From Rhizophlyctis rosea (Eukaryota > Chytridiomycota > Chytridiomycetes > Rhizophlyctidales > Rhizophlyctidaceae), in NCBI GenBank assembly GCA_027596075.1, contig JADGJC010000357.1, positions 1-39,044 on the forward strand: a stretch of 39,044 nucleotides of DNA, read 5' to 3'. Within the stretch, counting starts at the first letter, position 1, and the number at the start of each line of letters is the position of its first letter. Shown piece after piece: positions 9,392 to 21,700 of the stretch. A model generated the notes under the pieces. The model saw only the letters and a list, made by a program, of their open reading frames with translations. It ran no database searches and was not told the DNA's origin. The position numbers were made by a program, and so were the translations under genes.

Positions 9392-9889
9392 GGCAGCCTT
9401 TTATTCTCGAGAACACAGCTTGGGCGCACAGCTGCAAAGTCCAGGCACAGTCGGTAGAGTCGTGTGTCGTGCTTGCACCACAACTGTGCACTTGTGCTAC
9501 CACACATCGCGAGGGTCATATGGTCACCCCCAGCCACAGGCCCACAACGCAACTCCCTGAGTTCTTGCAGCTGATGCGCGGTCCCAAAATAAAAACAAGG
9601 TGTGTGATGGTGAGGGTAAGATGTCCGGTTCTTGGCTTCCTTACTTTATTTGGTGACGACAAGCTGTTCAAGGTGATTTACATTTCAAACAGTGTTCTGC
9701 GGGTCCACAATGCCAAAAGGCATTGAATATAGGACAGATCATCATGCTGATCTCGCTAAGTTTCTACCCCTCCATCAGCACCCATGGACTTCCTTTGCAC
9801 AAACAATGTCTGAACTGACGCCTATCGTTCCGGCCCCCCCATTATTTGCGGAGCTCTCAGACGATTCTCGTACACGAATTTGTCGATGT
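9392..9889. other. Region without a supported gene
   Basis: Upstream of the 9391 minus-strand gene. Open frames on the plus strand (for example about 9709-9997) have no recognisable protein and oppose the composition of the minus-strand relic they overlap. An upstream exon of the 208-residue gene could lie here but none is evident. Confidence 0.35.
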
Positions 9890-10981
9890 CTAATTGGCCC
9901 TGCCAATCTCCCATCCCAGCCACTTCCCGAAACCAAACTGCATGCAACAGCGGATGGTTATCGACGCCTCTGGAATACGCTCCCTGCATGCACTTGAAAT
10001 TGTAATGGCCAGAAGTGATGTGGCCGTCATGACCAATTTCGCCAAGACGATGGGGGTGGAGACCTTGTACTTTGTCGCGGGGCGGAGGGCGGTGGTTTGA
10101 GGTTGTGGCAATCGGCGTTGGCAATTTAGGACACGATTCCGGTAATGACCTGGCGGTAGCGGTCGGCAAAGTTGTGGCGGGTGATTAATTCTCCCAAACA
10201 TCACTTGTGTTGAAGGGGAAGTCGCCTTGGCTTTCGAAGAAGATGAGGGAGGAGGTTAAGAGGTAGTTTGAGAGGCCATCTATGGTGGAGAGGAAGGGGC
10301 GTATGGAGTTGTTCACTAGGGCAAGAATGGTGGTGTTGTCGAAGGTGATCTCGCTGGAGGCGGAGATGGCTGTGTATGCGTTGCTGGGAGACAAGGCGGA
10401 GGTGGATGTGATGGGGACTGTTGCGGGTTTCATGTATGTGACGCATGACATGGCTTGACAGTTGTTGCACCCGTAGACGCCAGTGGCGCTTCGCATAAGG
10501 ATGATCCGCAAGGACCGCTCACGTCGTCCATATGAGGGTGGACGAAGTCGACGCGGAGGGTCATGCCAGAAGCGTCTGCATATACGCGTGAGCCGAGAAA
10601 CCACTGTTGACGATGATCTCGCTCATGGTCGACAATTGGAAAAGGAGACCAAAGGTGGAGTTGAACGTGCAAATACCATTGTAGCGTCGAAGCTGGAGGT
10701 TTGCGTTGGGTTTTGTGCAGGTAGCGTTGATTTTTATGCTTGTTACTGCTGCGTCAACGATATCGTATGTTTGGGGTATGGGAGTTCTCAGGACATGGGT
10801 GTCGTCTTGTGCGATGGAAATTGTTGTTGATGCGGCCCATGTTGGTAGTCATTGCTTGTTGACCCGTCGACCGGATTGGTTTAGTCCAGCTTGAATGAAG
10901 TTTGGGGTTGTTGTTGACGATGGGTATGAGAGAAACATCCGCTGCCAAAGCGGCCTGGACACCCGCCGGGATGGTATTCAT
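9890..10981 (-). pseudogene. Frame-broken membrane-protein relic
   Basis: Minus-strand coding-like sequence is split over at least three frames. It opens with ATG at 10981 (MNTIPAGVQAALAADVSLIP). It then continues in a second frame with Cys and N-glycosylation sites (IKINATC, CTFNSTFGLLFQL), then in a third with GVYGCNNCQAMSCVTYMKP and ILALVNNSIRPFLSTIDGL up to a stop at 10185. Short coding-like pieces persist further: HNFADRYRQVITGIVS, and a hydrophobic TPIVLAKLVMTATSLLAI that would be the membrane anchor. The layout (glycosylated ectodomain with Cys pairs, one C-terminal helix, short tail) resembles the gene at 37414-38338, though I see no strong residue match. Introns could explain one break but not all. 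The family was not recognised. Confidence 0.45.
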
Positions 10982-11551
10982 TGTGGATTATGGTGACTAA
11001 AAGTAAAATCCGAGACAAAGATGCCATTCGCATCGGACTACAAAAAAGTCACTTGGATCGCAGATGGGAGGCACTGCACTACGATTTTGTAGTGGGTAGT
11101 CTACTGCACCACCGTCTGCCAAAGTCAAGCTTTCAGTATGCTACTGCAACAAGACACGCCGTTGATGACATTACTAATAGATGAGTAGAGTGACACGCGG
11201 TGGTTGCTCGGTTGACAGAGGGCGGCCAAGCAACCATCCCATCATTGTGCGACACCTTATTTTTGGAAGTGCTAAGCTTATAACAAAGTGATCCGAGTCC
11301 GGGACTGGAGCTTCCTCGGAGCTGCTGGAAGTTGCTCGGAGTCGGCCTCCTTTATTGCGGCTGCTGCTTGCACAGTAATTTTAAACCGAGAACATAAAAA
11401 CAAAGATGACGAGGGTGAGGGCCAGGAATGGGGAAAGACTCACGGTGCTACCGAAACTGTATTTGATATTTGTAGGACACCGAGAACAACCTCACAACCT
11501 CGCAACCTCGAAACACGCCCGATTGTCCCTCGGGGCCGTTGGATGCCCATC
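10982..11551. other. Divergent intergenic region
   Basis: Lies between the minus-strand relic and the plus-strand DUF2306-like gene, so any promoters here would point outward. An 8-bp inverted repeat (TGGTTGCT at 11201-11208, AGCAACCA at 11229-11236) and partly palindromic sequence near 11075-11105 are visible. The open frame of the downstream gene extends back to 11288, but its residues before 11543 look like leader, not protein. Confidence 0.4.
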
Positions 11552-12393
11552 ATGGCCCATTCGACACACCAATCACAATCTCCACGACGCACCTCCATCT
11601 TCACAGTTCTCTCCTCCACGACCCTCTATGCAATCCTAACAGTTTCCCTCCTAGCCCTAATCTTTCACGGTCTGTTCGAATTTTCAATCCTTTTCACCTC
11701 TCCCCTCTCCCGCACCGTCTTCTTCGCCCACCACAAAACCGAAACACCCCAACTCCTCCTCTTCCAAGAGAAAGATGGAACCGTCGCCGGAGAACGGTTC
11801 CTCCGCCACCCAATCATCGCGCATGGGATGCATTCTGGGCCGGCGGTTGTATGGGGATTGTTGGCGCCTTTGCAGTTGACGGAGTGGGGACGGAGATTGG
11901 TGGGATGGAAACTTCACGGTTATTTGGGGTACATGGTCCTTTGGTCCTCAATCTCACTCGAAATCAGCGGGTTCCTGATTCCCCTGCTTGGCATGGGCTA
12001 CGGCATCTACGACAATGGAATCCTAGACCTCCTCTTTTCCATCGCCGGGTTCGGCTACATCGCCAGTCCAATCTTCGTGTGGTCGGGACTCAAAGCGTGG
12101 ATGCTGCGCGTGACCGCAAATACAAGTCACACGGAGAATGGATGGTTAGACATATAGCTATGGGGCTGTCGGTGGGCGTTTTGCGGATTTTCTTACTTAT
12201 TGAGGCCGTGACGTGTGATGCTATCTATGGACGGGATGGGGTTGGAAATGTGTGTGCGGATGTGGTGGTGAGGAAGAGGGTGTTTGGATGGACTGCTTGG
12301 CTTAGTTGGGTATTGTGTGTTGCGGTTGCCGAGTGGTATAAGAAGAGCTATGGTGTGGTGGTGAAGCGCGGTCCGGCGTCGAAGAAGCATTAG
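11552..12393 (+). CDS. DUF2306-like multi-pass membrane protein (frame break)
   Basis: Predicted integral membrane protein, about 280 residues once a one-base break is bridged. Start at ATG 11552; an in-frame ATG at 11543 is the alternative. The first frame runs to a stop at 12157 and carries four hydrophobic segments, among them the first helix (about residues 15-42), one near HGMHSGPAVVWGLLAPLQL and one near LHGYLGYMVLWSSISLE. The His-rich loop and the later KYKSHGEWMVRH, two more helices, and a basic tail resemble DUF2306 proteins, a family of uncharacterised membrane proteins. The KYKSHGEWMVRH part lies in another frame, which is open to the stop at 12391-12393. One missing base near 12104-12110 would restore a frame of exactly 281 codons. 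Function is unknown. Confidence 0.55.
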
Positions 12394-13260
12394 GCCGGGC
12401 CTATCCTGAGGATGCCGGATTGTATGTATGTGCTACTTCTTTGACGACCGAAATGAAACGACGTTTAAGGAGGCAGGAGTGTTCGACCCTGCGCTGTACG
12501 TCAGACTCTGTTCTCCAAACGATTTGACGTTCGGAGTCTTAAGCCCCGCGCTGTCAGTCTGTTTATTGTCAGCACCATTGCAATTAAAGATGGGATCGGC
12601 ACACTATGATTGATGAACCGGGAGGTGGGCTTAATAGCACCGCACAGTCGGTTGCGATCCCTGGCGCTGTGATTGCGCATGCACGCCCGGGTGGCAACCA
12701 ATGTTGACAGAGTGAACAGTACGGAGGCCGATAAAATGCCACCTAGGGTATAGTCAAGACCCCATACACGCACATATCTCCCCATGGTGAACAGTTTCTC
12801 CAAAACAATGAGTGGAAACAGGGGTCAACTTTATGAAGGTCCGAAACAAAGTTATACACTTATTTGGGACGACCACATTAAAAGTGCACCACGGCACACT
12901 CTGCTCGTTCGGAGAAGGTCCACTTCGTGATTCCAATTGTCACCAGACTCAACATGTCCCTCCGGCAACGGTCTCAAAAGCAACAAAGGCAACCAGGGGG
13001 TTTCCTGACTGCTGAGGACAAGAGCAAACAGCGAGGGGGTCCATCTTGAGCACTCCCAACATTATATTGGCTGGTGTTGCTACAGGTGTGCTTCAGGATG
13101 ATTAGGCTTACAATATGATACCGCGACCATGCCCACATCTGACTGATTTGACCTGCATCCCGCGTAGTCTGTCTTCTATCTGCACCACACCATCGATTTG
13201 CCATCCAAAATTTTCCGTCAAACACGCTCCGCACCTTCAATTGTTTCCCCGGGTGCAGCA
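12394..13260. other. Region without a supported gene
   Basis: Follows the DUF2306-like gene. Open frames on both strands are short, overlap each other and show no recognisable protein. A signal-peptide exon for the secreted-protein locus that begins about 13261 should lie here, but I could not identify it. Confidence 0.35.
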
Positions 13261-15048
13261 TGTGCAGTGGCGCCCTATGTCATAAGGTCACAGAAGGCGC
13301 CGTTCAGCAAGGCGGCGGATACTGCGGATCAGTGTGCGACTGACGGTGGCAAATTAGTGGCAGTGGACAATAAGGTAGGGATGAATGAATGGTGTAATGC
13401 ATATTGATGTAGGCGGATCATCAGAACTTTGTCACAATTAGCAGTGTTGTGTGACAGTGGTCCTAGTACTGTGGCTTGGATCAAGTGATACTATGTAGGT
13501 TCATCAATGAGTTCGCAGTCTAGAGGTCATTAGCAAACTCACCCAGCAATCTGCAGGGTAACGACTGCGCCGGAGCTCCGTTGGCATTTACGGTTGCATC
13601 CAAGTCTGGAGGCGGATCGTTGAATGTGTACAGTGATGGGCTGTCCCGATACGCTGTGTATGATGAGACAGTTCCACTACCATGATGAATACTACTACCA
13701 CGACCGCGACTCAACCAACTTGCAAGGCACGCATCGCGGATTATCCGCAATATAATACCGTGCAAAAATTCTGTGCTGCGTTCTTTGATGCGTGTCAAGC
13801 CCGGTGTCAGAATCGGGATTTGCTGGAAGAGGTAGGATGAAGTGCAACAAGCATTGGAGACGCTTCCCATGTTTCTTGTTGATTGATTCTTGATTTTTTT
13901 CTATACCAACGCCGCTCAGACCTGGACACCCCATTCGGCATCGGGACAAATCGCAAGTGCCGACAGAGTTCGTAGGATATTGCTGTTAGTGGATATTGTG
14001 AAATCTATCATTCGGGACGTCTGTGAATCCTCGCTGAGTCCGTCAACCACCACAACTACCACCACAACTCCAACCACAACAACTACCACAACAAGCTCTT
14101 CACCAAGCTGCAAAGCCAACTGCAGTCTCTTCTCCTACGCCTACCAAACCATTTGCCGACAATATCATTCCGCTGGCTCCTACAATGCCCAGGTACGTCG
14201 CCGTCTGCCAATCATGAATATGCACATCACCTTTCAAAGCAATCCATTGATCCTCTTCCATGTCTTGCCGTTAGTGTCAGCTTGACGAAACAGCTCCGTT
14301 TGGCATCAGGGGCTACTGTGTGTGCACTGCGATGTCAGGACAGACTACGGATGCTACTAATGCGGTCGTGAAATCGGTGCTTCCGGAGGGGTACGTAATA
14401 TCAACCACAACCACCACGACCACGAAGACCACCACAGCTACCACGTATGTGCAAACTCAAGCCTATGATCATATACCCGTAACCAATCTTTACCATCACC
14501 AATCCCAGGAATAGAAACCCTATCGCTCAATGCACCAACCTGATACCTGACTGCAACTCCGGACTCCCACGTACAGGATGCGGCGTCGGTACCTCCTGTT
14601 CCCGAGGGGCTCTGTAAATGCATTCCGCTTGGCTTATATGCCAACTCCGGCGCCGTTGCTGTTGATGAATTGCAAATGATACAGTATTCTCGTATCGCGT
14701 CGCCTGGATGGGATTGCGCACAATCGTGCACCACTGCCCATCCCAATGATCTGTACTGTCAGTCTAGTAAGGGAAATGTAAAATGTCGGTTGATGCCAGC
14801 TGCGGGAGCGGCGTGAGTTATTTCATTTCCTGCTTTTGGGGTTCTCAAATGCACCACTTCGGAATGAACCGCCCAGTGATTCGATATTTTTCCCCTCCGA
14901 TGCAGCCCTAAAACATCCAATCCAAAGTGCACTTTATTGCTGAGCAGTTGTGCAAACTATGGCTCATGTGGAAGCGGCGCGTTTTGCAACAAGTTGGGCC
15001 TTTGCAGTGCCTCCCAGGTTTATATACCCCACCAGCACTACGTTTGAA
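13261..15048 (+). pseudogene. Frame-broken modular secreted Cys/Thr-rich protein
   Basis: A chain of coding-like pieces on one strand joined by plausible introns but broken by several shifts. The first pieces (to 13374, then 13413-13484, then about 13557-13665) read like a C-type-lectin fold: CATDGGKLVAVDNK, ADHQNFVTISSVV, AWIK, then GNDCAGAPLAFTVASKSGGG. Next come two related modules, each led by a Thr linker. The first is CKARIADYPQYN ... FCAAFFDACQARC with exon LDTPFGIG. The second is CKANCSLFSYAYQTIC with exon LDETAPFGIRGYCVC. After a further Thr linker comes a Cys-rich end, with TGCGVGTSC, LCKCIPLG, WDCAQSC and CANYGSCGSGAFCNKLGLC, stopping at about 15048. Shifts fall near 13452, 13668 and 14606; the last is fixed by removing one G from GGGG. 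This looks like an extracellular carbohydrate-binding protein in decay. The N-terminus was not found. Confidence 0.5.
14044..14445 (+). repeat. Thr-codon (ACC/ACA/ACT) low-complexity linkers
   Basis: Two runs, about 14044-14098 and 14404-14445, are built almost only of Thr codons. They encode poly-Thr linkers between Cys-rich modules of the secreted-protein locus, a typical site of O-mannosylation in fungi. A shorter Thr run at 13686-13710 precedes the first module. Confidence 0.8.
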
Positions 15049-15797
15049 CCTTCCTGGCTAGGAAGGAGCGCTCGTTGTCAACTTGTTCATGCCCTGTGGC
15101 GGTGTCGTGATGCCAGCACGGATGCGTACTGCCCGGAGGTAGTTAATGCCTGTGATGGAGAGATTTCACTGCCCCTTGAAGAACATAAGGTCCATGAAGT
15201 GGTACACATCTACAATGAGCGGAGTGAGCGGGCGACAGCTACCTTAGTTTCTTCGAGAGGTTTGTAGTTATGGGATAGAATCATGAGTATGAAGAACCGC
15301 GGTCAATATTTGGAAGTTCAACTAATGCGAGGCGAACTGGTTGGCACTTGTAACAGTGCGAATGCAACTATTTCATTGAATCTTTACTGGAATGTATTGC
15401 TTCGGTATGCCAGGATGTTTCTGCTCGGATGCGTTCTCTGATGTCTTCTGACCGTCCATGTTCATCTTTGGTCTAATCGTCTTGAGGAGCTTCTTGTACG
15501 AAAGGCCTTTCTGTGCTTCCTCCATCAACGCAGTCACTAATGAATGCGTTCTCCACTTCCAATATTCTATGCACTTCCGTTTCCCAAATCGCACCTTGTC
15601 TTGAGGCGTGTGGTGGTGTTGCGCTGTGCCACCAATATTGACAGCGCCACCAGCCACGGTCATTGCACAGACCACAACTTGTGTTACCACCAATGAGCCA
15701 GGCCACGCGGATGCCGCTCCTCCTCAAGATCCATCCTCCTTTCCCACACAAATTTCACCTTCAGCCCCCTCCATTGCTGATGATATCAGCAGCAGAA
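15049..15797. other. Region upstream of the dynein gene
   Basis: Should contain the dynein promoter and leader. From 15060 to about 15160 a plus-strand frame has regularly spaced Cys (CQLVHALWRCRDASTDAYC), possibly a further exon of the secreted locus. On the minus strand two overlapping frames (15373-15751) are open, but neither is recognisable and each argues against the other. The pyrimidine-rich stretch just before 15780 looks like dynein leader. Confidence 0.35.
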
Positions 15798-18700
15798 ATG
15801 GAGGACATACGGGACAATATGTCCGACGCGGGTGGGAGTGTGGCAGGTAGTGTCGCCGGTAGTACCATAACAAACGGTGCCGGTGGGATGGCTGGAGACG
15901 TGTCGGCCACTGCCCCTCAACCCCTCTCCGCTGCACCCTCTTCTGCTTCCATTACCTCAGCTGCACCCACCACCACAACTCAAGCAGCAGACCCTGCTCT
16001 CATTCTCGCTCACCTAGTCAAACTGTTGCCACTGGTGATTGACGCGGAGCCAATCGACTTGGAACGGTCGTTCCAAGACAATCCCGAAGTTTTGGACCGG
16101 CTCAGACGGTTCGCCTCTGACTCGCAGTTTCAAGTGCTCTATGCTGTCAAGGAGCGGCCTGATGTTACCGTCAACGGAGTCGATGGTGAGCATTTTGTGG
16201 TTATTGTGGGAGGTGCTCGGGTGTAGGGCACTGGGTTCCACTGCGGGCGTGGGAATGCTTTGGCTCGTCCTCTTGCCCACAATAGGGTATCCGCGGCCCT
16301 GCACTTTTGCCGGCCATTGCTGCATATACATCAAATTGGCATTTTGCGCTGGTAAAATCTCAAATCGATGTAGGAAGTTTGGAATCTTGACGATGATTCT
16401 CTCATTTGTTTACATTGCGGAGGATGTGGCGGTCCATCTACGAAATGGATCATTTGTTTACGTTTCCAGGCTTTGATGACTGGTATCTCTTATTATCTGT
16501 TACTGATATATGTATCTCTCCAATCATTAAGATGCATCAGCCCACATTTACTCTCTCCTCGACACAATCTCTTACTCCGATTTGCATGTTGCGTCCTTGG
16601 CCATCATCAAGCGCTCTGCTTTTGTTGAATCTTCCCGACCGTTGCAGCAACAGCTGCAGATTATCAACTTGCCTGGCGCTGGAGGCGGCAATCCGTATGA
16701 AAGTCTCCACGCGTATATCCACAATGCTGTTGCACCCTTCTTCGACGCATATGTCTCAGCACGTGGATTGGTTGCCGGTGGAGCTGGAGCTACCGATAAG
16801 GAAGGGAAAACAGGTCAGTTATGATCTTCCTGTGACAAGGGTGCCCCCATTCAACTTGATGCCCATGCATGTCATATAGGGATTCCAATGACGAAAAAGA
16901 AGATTGCGGAATTGGAGTTGTCCCTCCTGCACCTTCAGCAAAATGTCGAAATTCCTGAAATCAACCTCAACATCCACCCCATCGTTCAGCGCGCCATCCA
17001 GTCTTGCCGAGAGAGCGGCAAACGTCTGACCGTTGACGCCATCGACAGCGCACAACTCAACGATTCCACCTTTTTGAACAAACTTCAGTCCGATGTCAAC
17101 GGCTGGATTAAAGAAATCCAGAAAGTTACCAAGCTGTCCCGTGACCCAGCGTCCGGAACCGCATCTCAGGAAATCAACTTCTGGCTCAGTATGGAACGTG
17201 CTCTCGCACAAATAGAAGAGCAACTCAAGAGCGAAGAAATCGTCTTGACGCTTGACGTTCTTAAGAACGCGAAGCGTTTCCACGCAACCGTGTCCTTCCT
17301 GGCGGACACCGGTCTCAAAGAGGCGACCGAGAACGTGGCGAAATACAATCAGCTCATGAAGGATTTCCCGCTCAACGAGCTCCTCGCCGCAACCGACGTG
17401 GACAAGATCCGCGAAGCCCTGATGTTCATTTTCGGGCACATGAACAAAAAGCTCAAACTCAGTCACTACCCCATCCGACGGGCCCTCCCCCTCGTAGAAG
17501 CCATCTCCCGCGACCTCAACGAACAACTCCTCAAAGTCCTTGGCGGGCGCCGCCTGATGTACATGGGCTACGAAGAGTTCGAGAAAGCCACTTCGGGCTG
17601 TGAAGAAGTGTTCCGCACCTGGGACGATCAAGTGAAGGAGTTCACCAACGTTGCGCGCGAAGTCACGCGGAAGCGCTCGGAGAAGTTTTTGCCGATTAAA
17701 ATCCATCCGGCACATGTGAAGTTGCAGGAGCGGGTGGCGTTTGTTAGGGCTTTCAGGAAGCAGCATGAGCAGTTGCATGCGACTATTATCAAGGTCATGA
17801 AGCCTGAGAAGGCGGTTGTTGCGCCGGGGAGCGTTGTGACGGCTGCGGAGGGGGGGTTAAACATCAGTGATGTGAATGCGGTGGAGGATGTCAACGTCGC
17901 ATATGAGAGTGTGAAGAACATCGACGTTTTGGATGTTTCGCCTGGTAAGCGAATTCATGAAATCGATATTTTGAAAGCCATTGTCGGGTTTGGAAGTCTT
18001 GACTTCCATTATTTCACTCTCCAGACGGCACAGAAATCTGGGTAGCCGCCGAAACAGCTTACAACGAGCGCGTCTCCCGCGTCGAAAACCGCATCATCGC
18101 CCGCCTCCGCGACCGCCTCGGCACCGCCAAAACCGCTGCAGAAATGTTCCGCGTTTTCTCCAAATTCAATGCCCTTTTCGTCCGCCCTAAGATCCGCGGA
18201 GCCATCCAAGAATACCAAACACAGCTGATCGATTCCGTGAAAGAGGACATTCGCCAGCTGCAGGAAAAATGGAAGGTGCATTACCGCAACTCCGAGGCGT
18301 GGCATATGAGCCAAGTGCGGGACTTGCCCGCGATCAGTGGTGCCATCATCTGGGCGAGGCAGATCGAGAGGCAGTTGGGACTTTTGATGGGAAGGGTGGA
18401 GGATGTTTTGGGTAAAGGATGGGAACTCTACGCCGAAGGCCAAAAGCTTCAAAGCGAAAGCATCTCCTTCCGCAAAAAGCTCGCCACCCGTCCCATCTTT
18501 GAAGCCTGGCTCGTCGACATCGCCAAACGAGACTTAAACGTCACCGGCCGAATCTTCGAAATCACCCGTAACCGCGCCGCAGGCAATGTCCTCCAACTCG
18601 GCATCAACTTCGATTCGCAGATCATCACACTTTTCAAGGAAGTTAGGAATTTGCGGTGGTTGGATTTCCCGCTTCCGCATACGGTTTCGGATGTTGCGAA

Positions 18701-21700
18701 GGATGCGAAGAGGGTTTATCCTTTTGCTGTTAGTTTGAGTGAGACGGTGCGGACCTATGGGCAGACGGTTGCGAAGGTTGTGAAGAATGAAGGGGTTGGG
18801 ATGTTGGTTGCGGGGTATAGGAAGGATGTGCAGGGGATGATTAGTAGGGGTATTCAGCTGAGGTGGGATTATTTTGTTAATTATACGGTAAGGTTGCCTA
18901 TCTTGCATATTTGTTCACTGTTCACACGCTCATGAGTTCTTCAGTACGACACCCGCACGAGCGGCGGCATGAGACCTGATTCGCGGGAGAATCGCCATGT
19001 GACGTATGTGAGGGAGTTTGCGTCGTTTGTGTCGGTGTTCCAGGATAAGGTCAATGCTGTCTTGTCGATCTATGGCGAGATTAATCTTGCTGTGGATGAG
19101 TTGAGGACTTGTACCTTTGAGTTGAGCAAGTTTGGTGAGAGGTTGGACCGCATTCAGAAAGCGGTGAGTAGTTGCGGGGGGTGGTTGATGGACAAATGGT
19201 TCCAAGCGCCATTGGTTGCTTGAGTTCGGTCTTCTGACCATAGTATCCAGATCGACCGCCTCAACCTCGAAAGTTACTCCAACCTCGAGCAATGGACCGC
19301 CCAACTCGACGCCCGCATCGAAGCCGTCCTGATTGGCAGGTTGCAGCAGGCCTTGAAAGCGTGGATGGCCGAGTTCCTCCAGGAAGCCGACGATACTTCT
19401 GGGTCGGACACGAAGCGCAAGCGGAAGCGCAACAGTGCGTTGATTGGAGGTGGTCGGGAGTCTTCACCGGCTGTTGAGGATGTTTCGACGAAGGGGCATG
19501 ATAGGCCCAAGTTGAAGACTATGGTGCATGAGATTAGGATCAAGAATCAGGTTATGTATCTTGATCCGCCGATTGAGGAGGCGAGGATGGGCTTTTATTC
19601 GCAGTTGCATGAGTGGTTGGGTGAGTTTCGAACGTGTTTTCTACATAAGTGGTTACATGGCGGCGACTGACTTCAGATGTGTGTGCGAACAGGCAATGTA
19701 TGCCTGCTCAGGCGGATTACCAGCACGCGATACGATATGGATTTGACTGCTGGTAGTGATTTGCAAAGCAGTTACGCTCAATTGGTATGCACAATCGCAT
19801 TAGCTGGTTTTACAAGCATTCTAACGAAGATTGAATGTTCTCCTACAGCTCACAAGGCTCCCAGACAACACTCTTGAACGAGCCTACGAGCTTGTCGAGC
19901 ACAAAACTCGACAAGTGGAGGACTACGTCAACATTTGGCTCCAGTACCAATCACTTTGGGACCTCGAAGCCAACTACGTCTACAATGTCCTCGGCGAAGA
20001 CCTCTCCCGCTGGCAACAACTCGTCCTCGAAATCAAAGAAGCCCGCTCAACCTTCGACAACTCCGAAACCACCAAAGCCTTCGGCTCCCTCGTCATCGAC
20101 TACGAACAAGTCCAATCCAAAGTCAACGCCAAATACGATTCCTGGCAACGCGAACTTCTCAACCGCTACGGGACCAAGCTCGGCGTCGCGATGCGGGACT
20201 TCCATACTCAGGTGTCGAAAGCTCGTTACGACCTGGAACAGCAGAGCGCGGATTCGACGACTACAGCGGAGGCGGTTGGGTTCATTACATTTGTGCAGGA
20301 TTTGAAGAAGAAGGTTGTGAATTGGACGGCGGATGTGGAGTTGTTCCGGTATGGGCAGAAAGTGCTTGAGAGGCAGCGGTATCAGTTCCCGAATGATTGG
20401 ATGTATGTTGATGGGATTGAGGGGGAGTGGAGTGCGTTTAATGAGATTTTGGCGAGGAAGAATGCTGTTATTCAGGAGCAGATTGGTGAGTACTCTTTTG
20501 CGGATATTACCACGTGGCATTGGTAACTGGTATGTAACTTATTTTTTTTTTTTTGTGCAGCTGGATTGCAAATGAAGATCGTCGCGGAGGACAAGATCGT
20601 CGAGCAGAAGATCAAAGACATTGTCGGCGAATGGGAGAAGAACAAGCCCGTTCAAGGGGACATCAAGCCGGACGTCGCAACGGATACGCTCAGCATCTTT
20701 GAAGGACGGGTCGTCCGCCTCAAGGAGGAGTATGATCAAGTTTGCCGCGCGAAGGAGGCACTCGATCTTGAGATGAAGACTGACAACCGCCTTGAGCCGG
20801 TATTGGAAGAGCTCCGTGATTTGAAGAGCGTGTGGAGCGCCCTGTCATCCCTCTGGAAGTCTGTCAACGACCTGAAAGACACGTTGTGGAGCTCGCTTGC
20901 CCCACGTAAAGTTCGCCAGCGCCTGGATGAACTATTGAACAGCATGAAGGAGATGCCTAGCCGTATGAGACAATACGCTGCGTTCGAGTACGTCCAGGAA
21001 GTTCTGAAGGGCTACCTCAAGGTGAACCCGCTCATTTCGGACTTGAAGAGCGACGCGTTAAGGGGGAGGCACTGGAGGCAGATCTTCAAGGCTCTGAAGT
21101 TGGAAGGGAACGTTAGCTTTACCGAGTTGACGGTGGGGCACTTGTGGGATGTTGATTTGAAGAAGTTTGAGAACCCTGTTCGGGAGGTTATCACTGTTGC
21201 GCAGGGTGAAATGGCTTTGGAGGAGTTCCTGAAGCAGGTGAAGGAGACGTGGTCTTCGTACGGTATCGAGCTTGTGAACTACCAGAACAAGTGTCGGTTG
21301 ATCAAAGGGTGGGACGAGCTGTTCGCCAAGTGCTCTGAGAATTTGAACTCCCTTGTTGCGATGAAGCATTCGCCGTACTACAAGGTGTTTGAGGAGGATG
21401 CGAGTGCGTGGGAGGATAAGTTGAACCGGGTCCACGTGCTTTTCGACGTGTGGATTGATGTACAGAGGCAGTGGGTTTACTTGGAGGGCATCTTCACGAG
21501 CAGCGCGGACATCAAGCACCTGTTGCCGCAAGAGAGTGCACGTTTCACCAACATCAACACCGAGTTCATGAACGTCATGAAGAAAGTCTACAAATCCCCC
21601 TTCGTGATGGACGTCCTCAACATTCAAGGCATCCAAAAATCGCTTGAACGCCTCGCGGAGCTGTTGGCGAAGATCCAAAAAGCCCTTGGCGAGTACCTTG

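Noticed and set aside
19671..19692. Acceptor at 19676 for the seventh dynein exon
   Set aside because: It gives the wrong phase for the preceding exon. The acceptor at 19692 keeps phase and matches the family sequence around RRITSTRYD.
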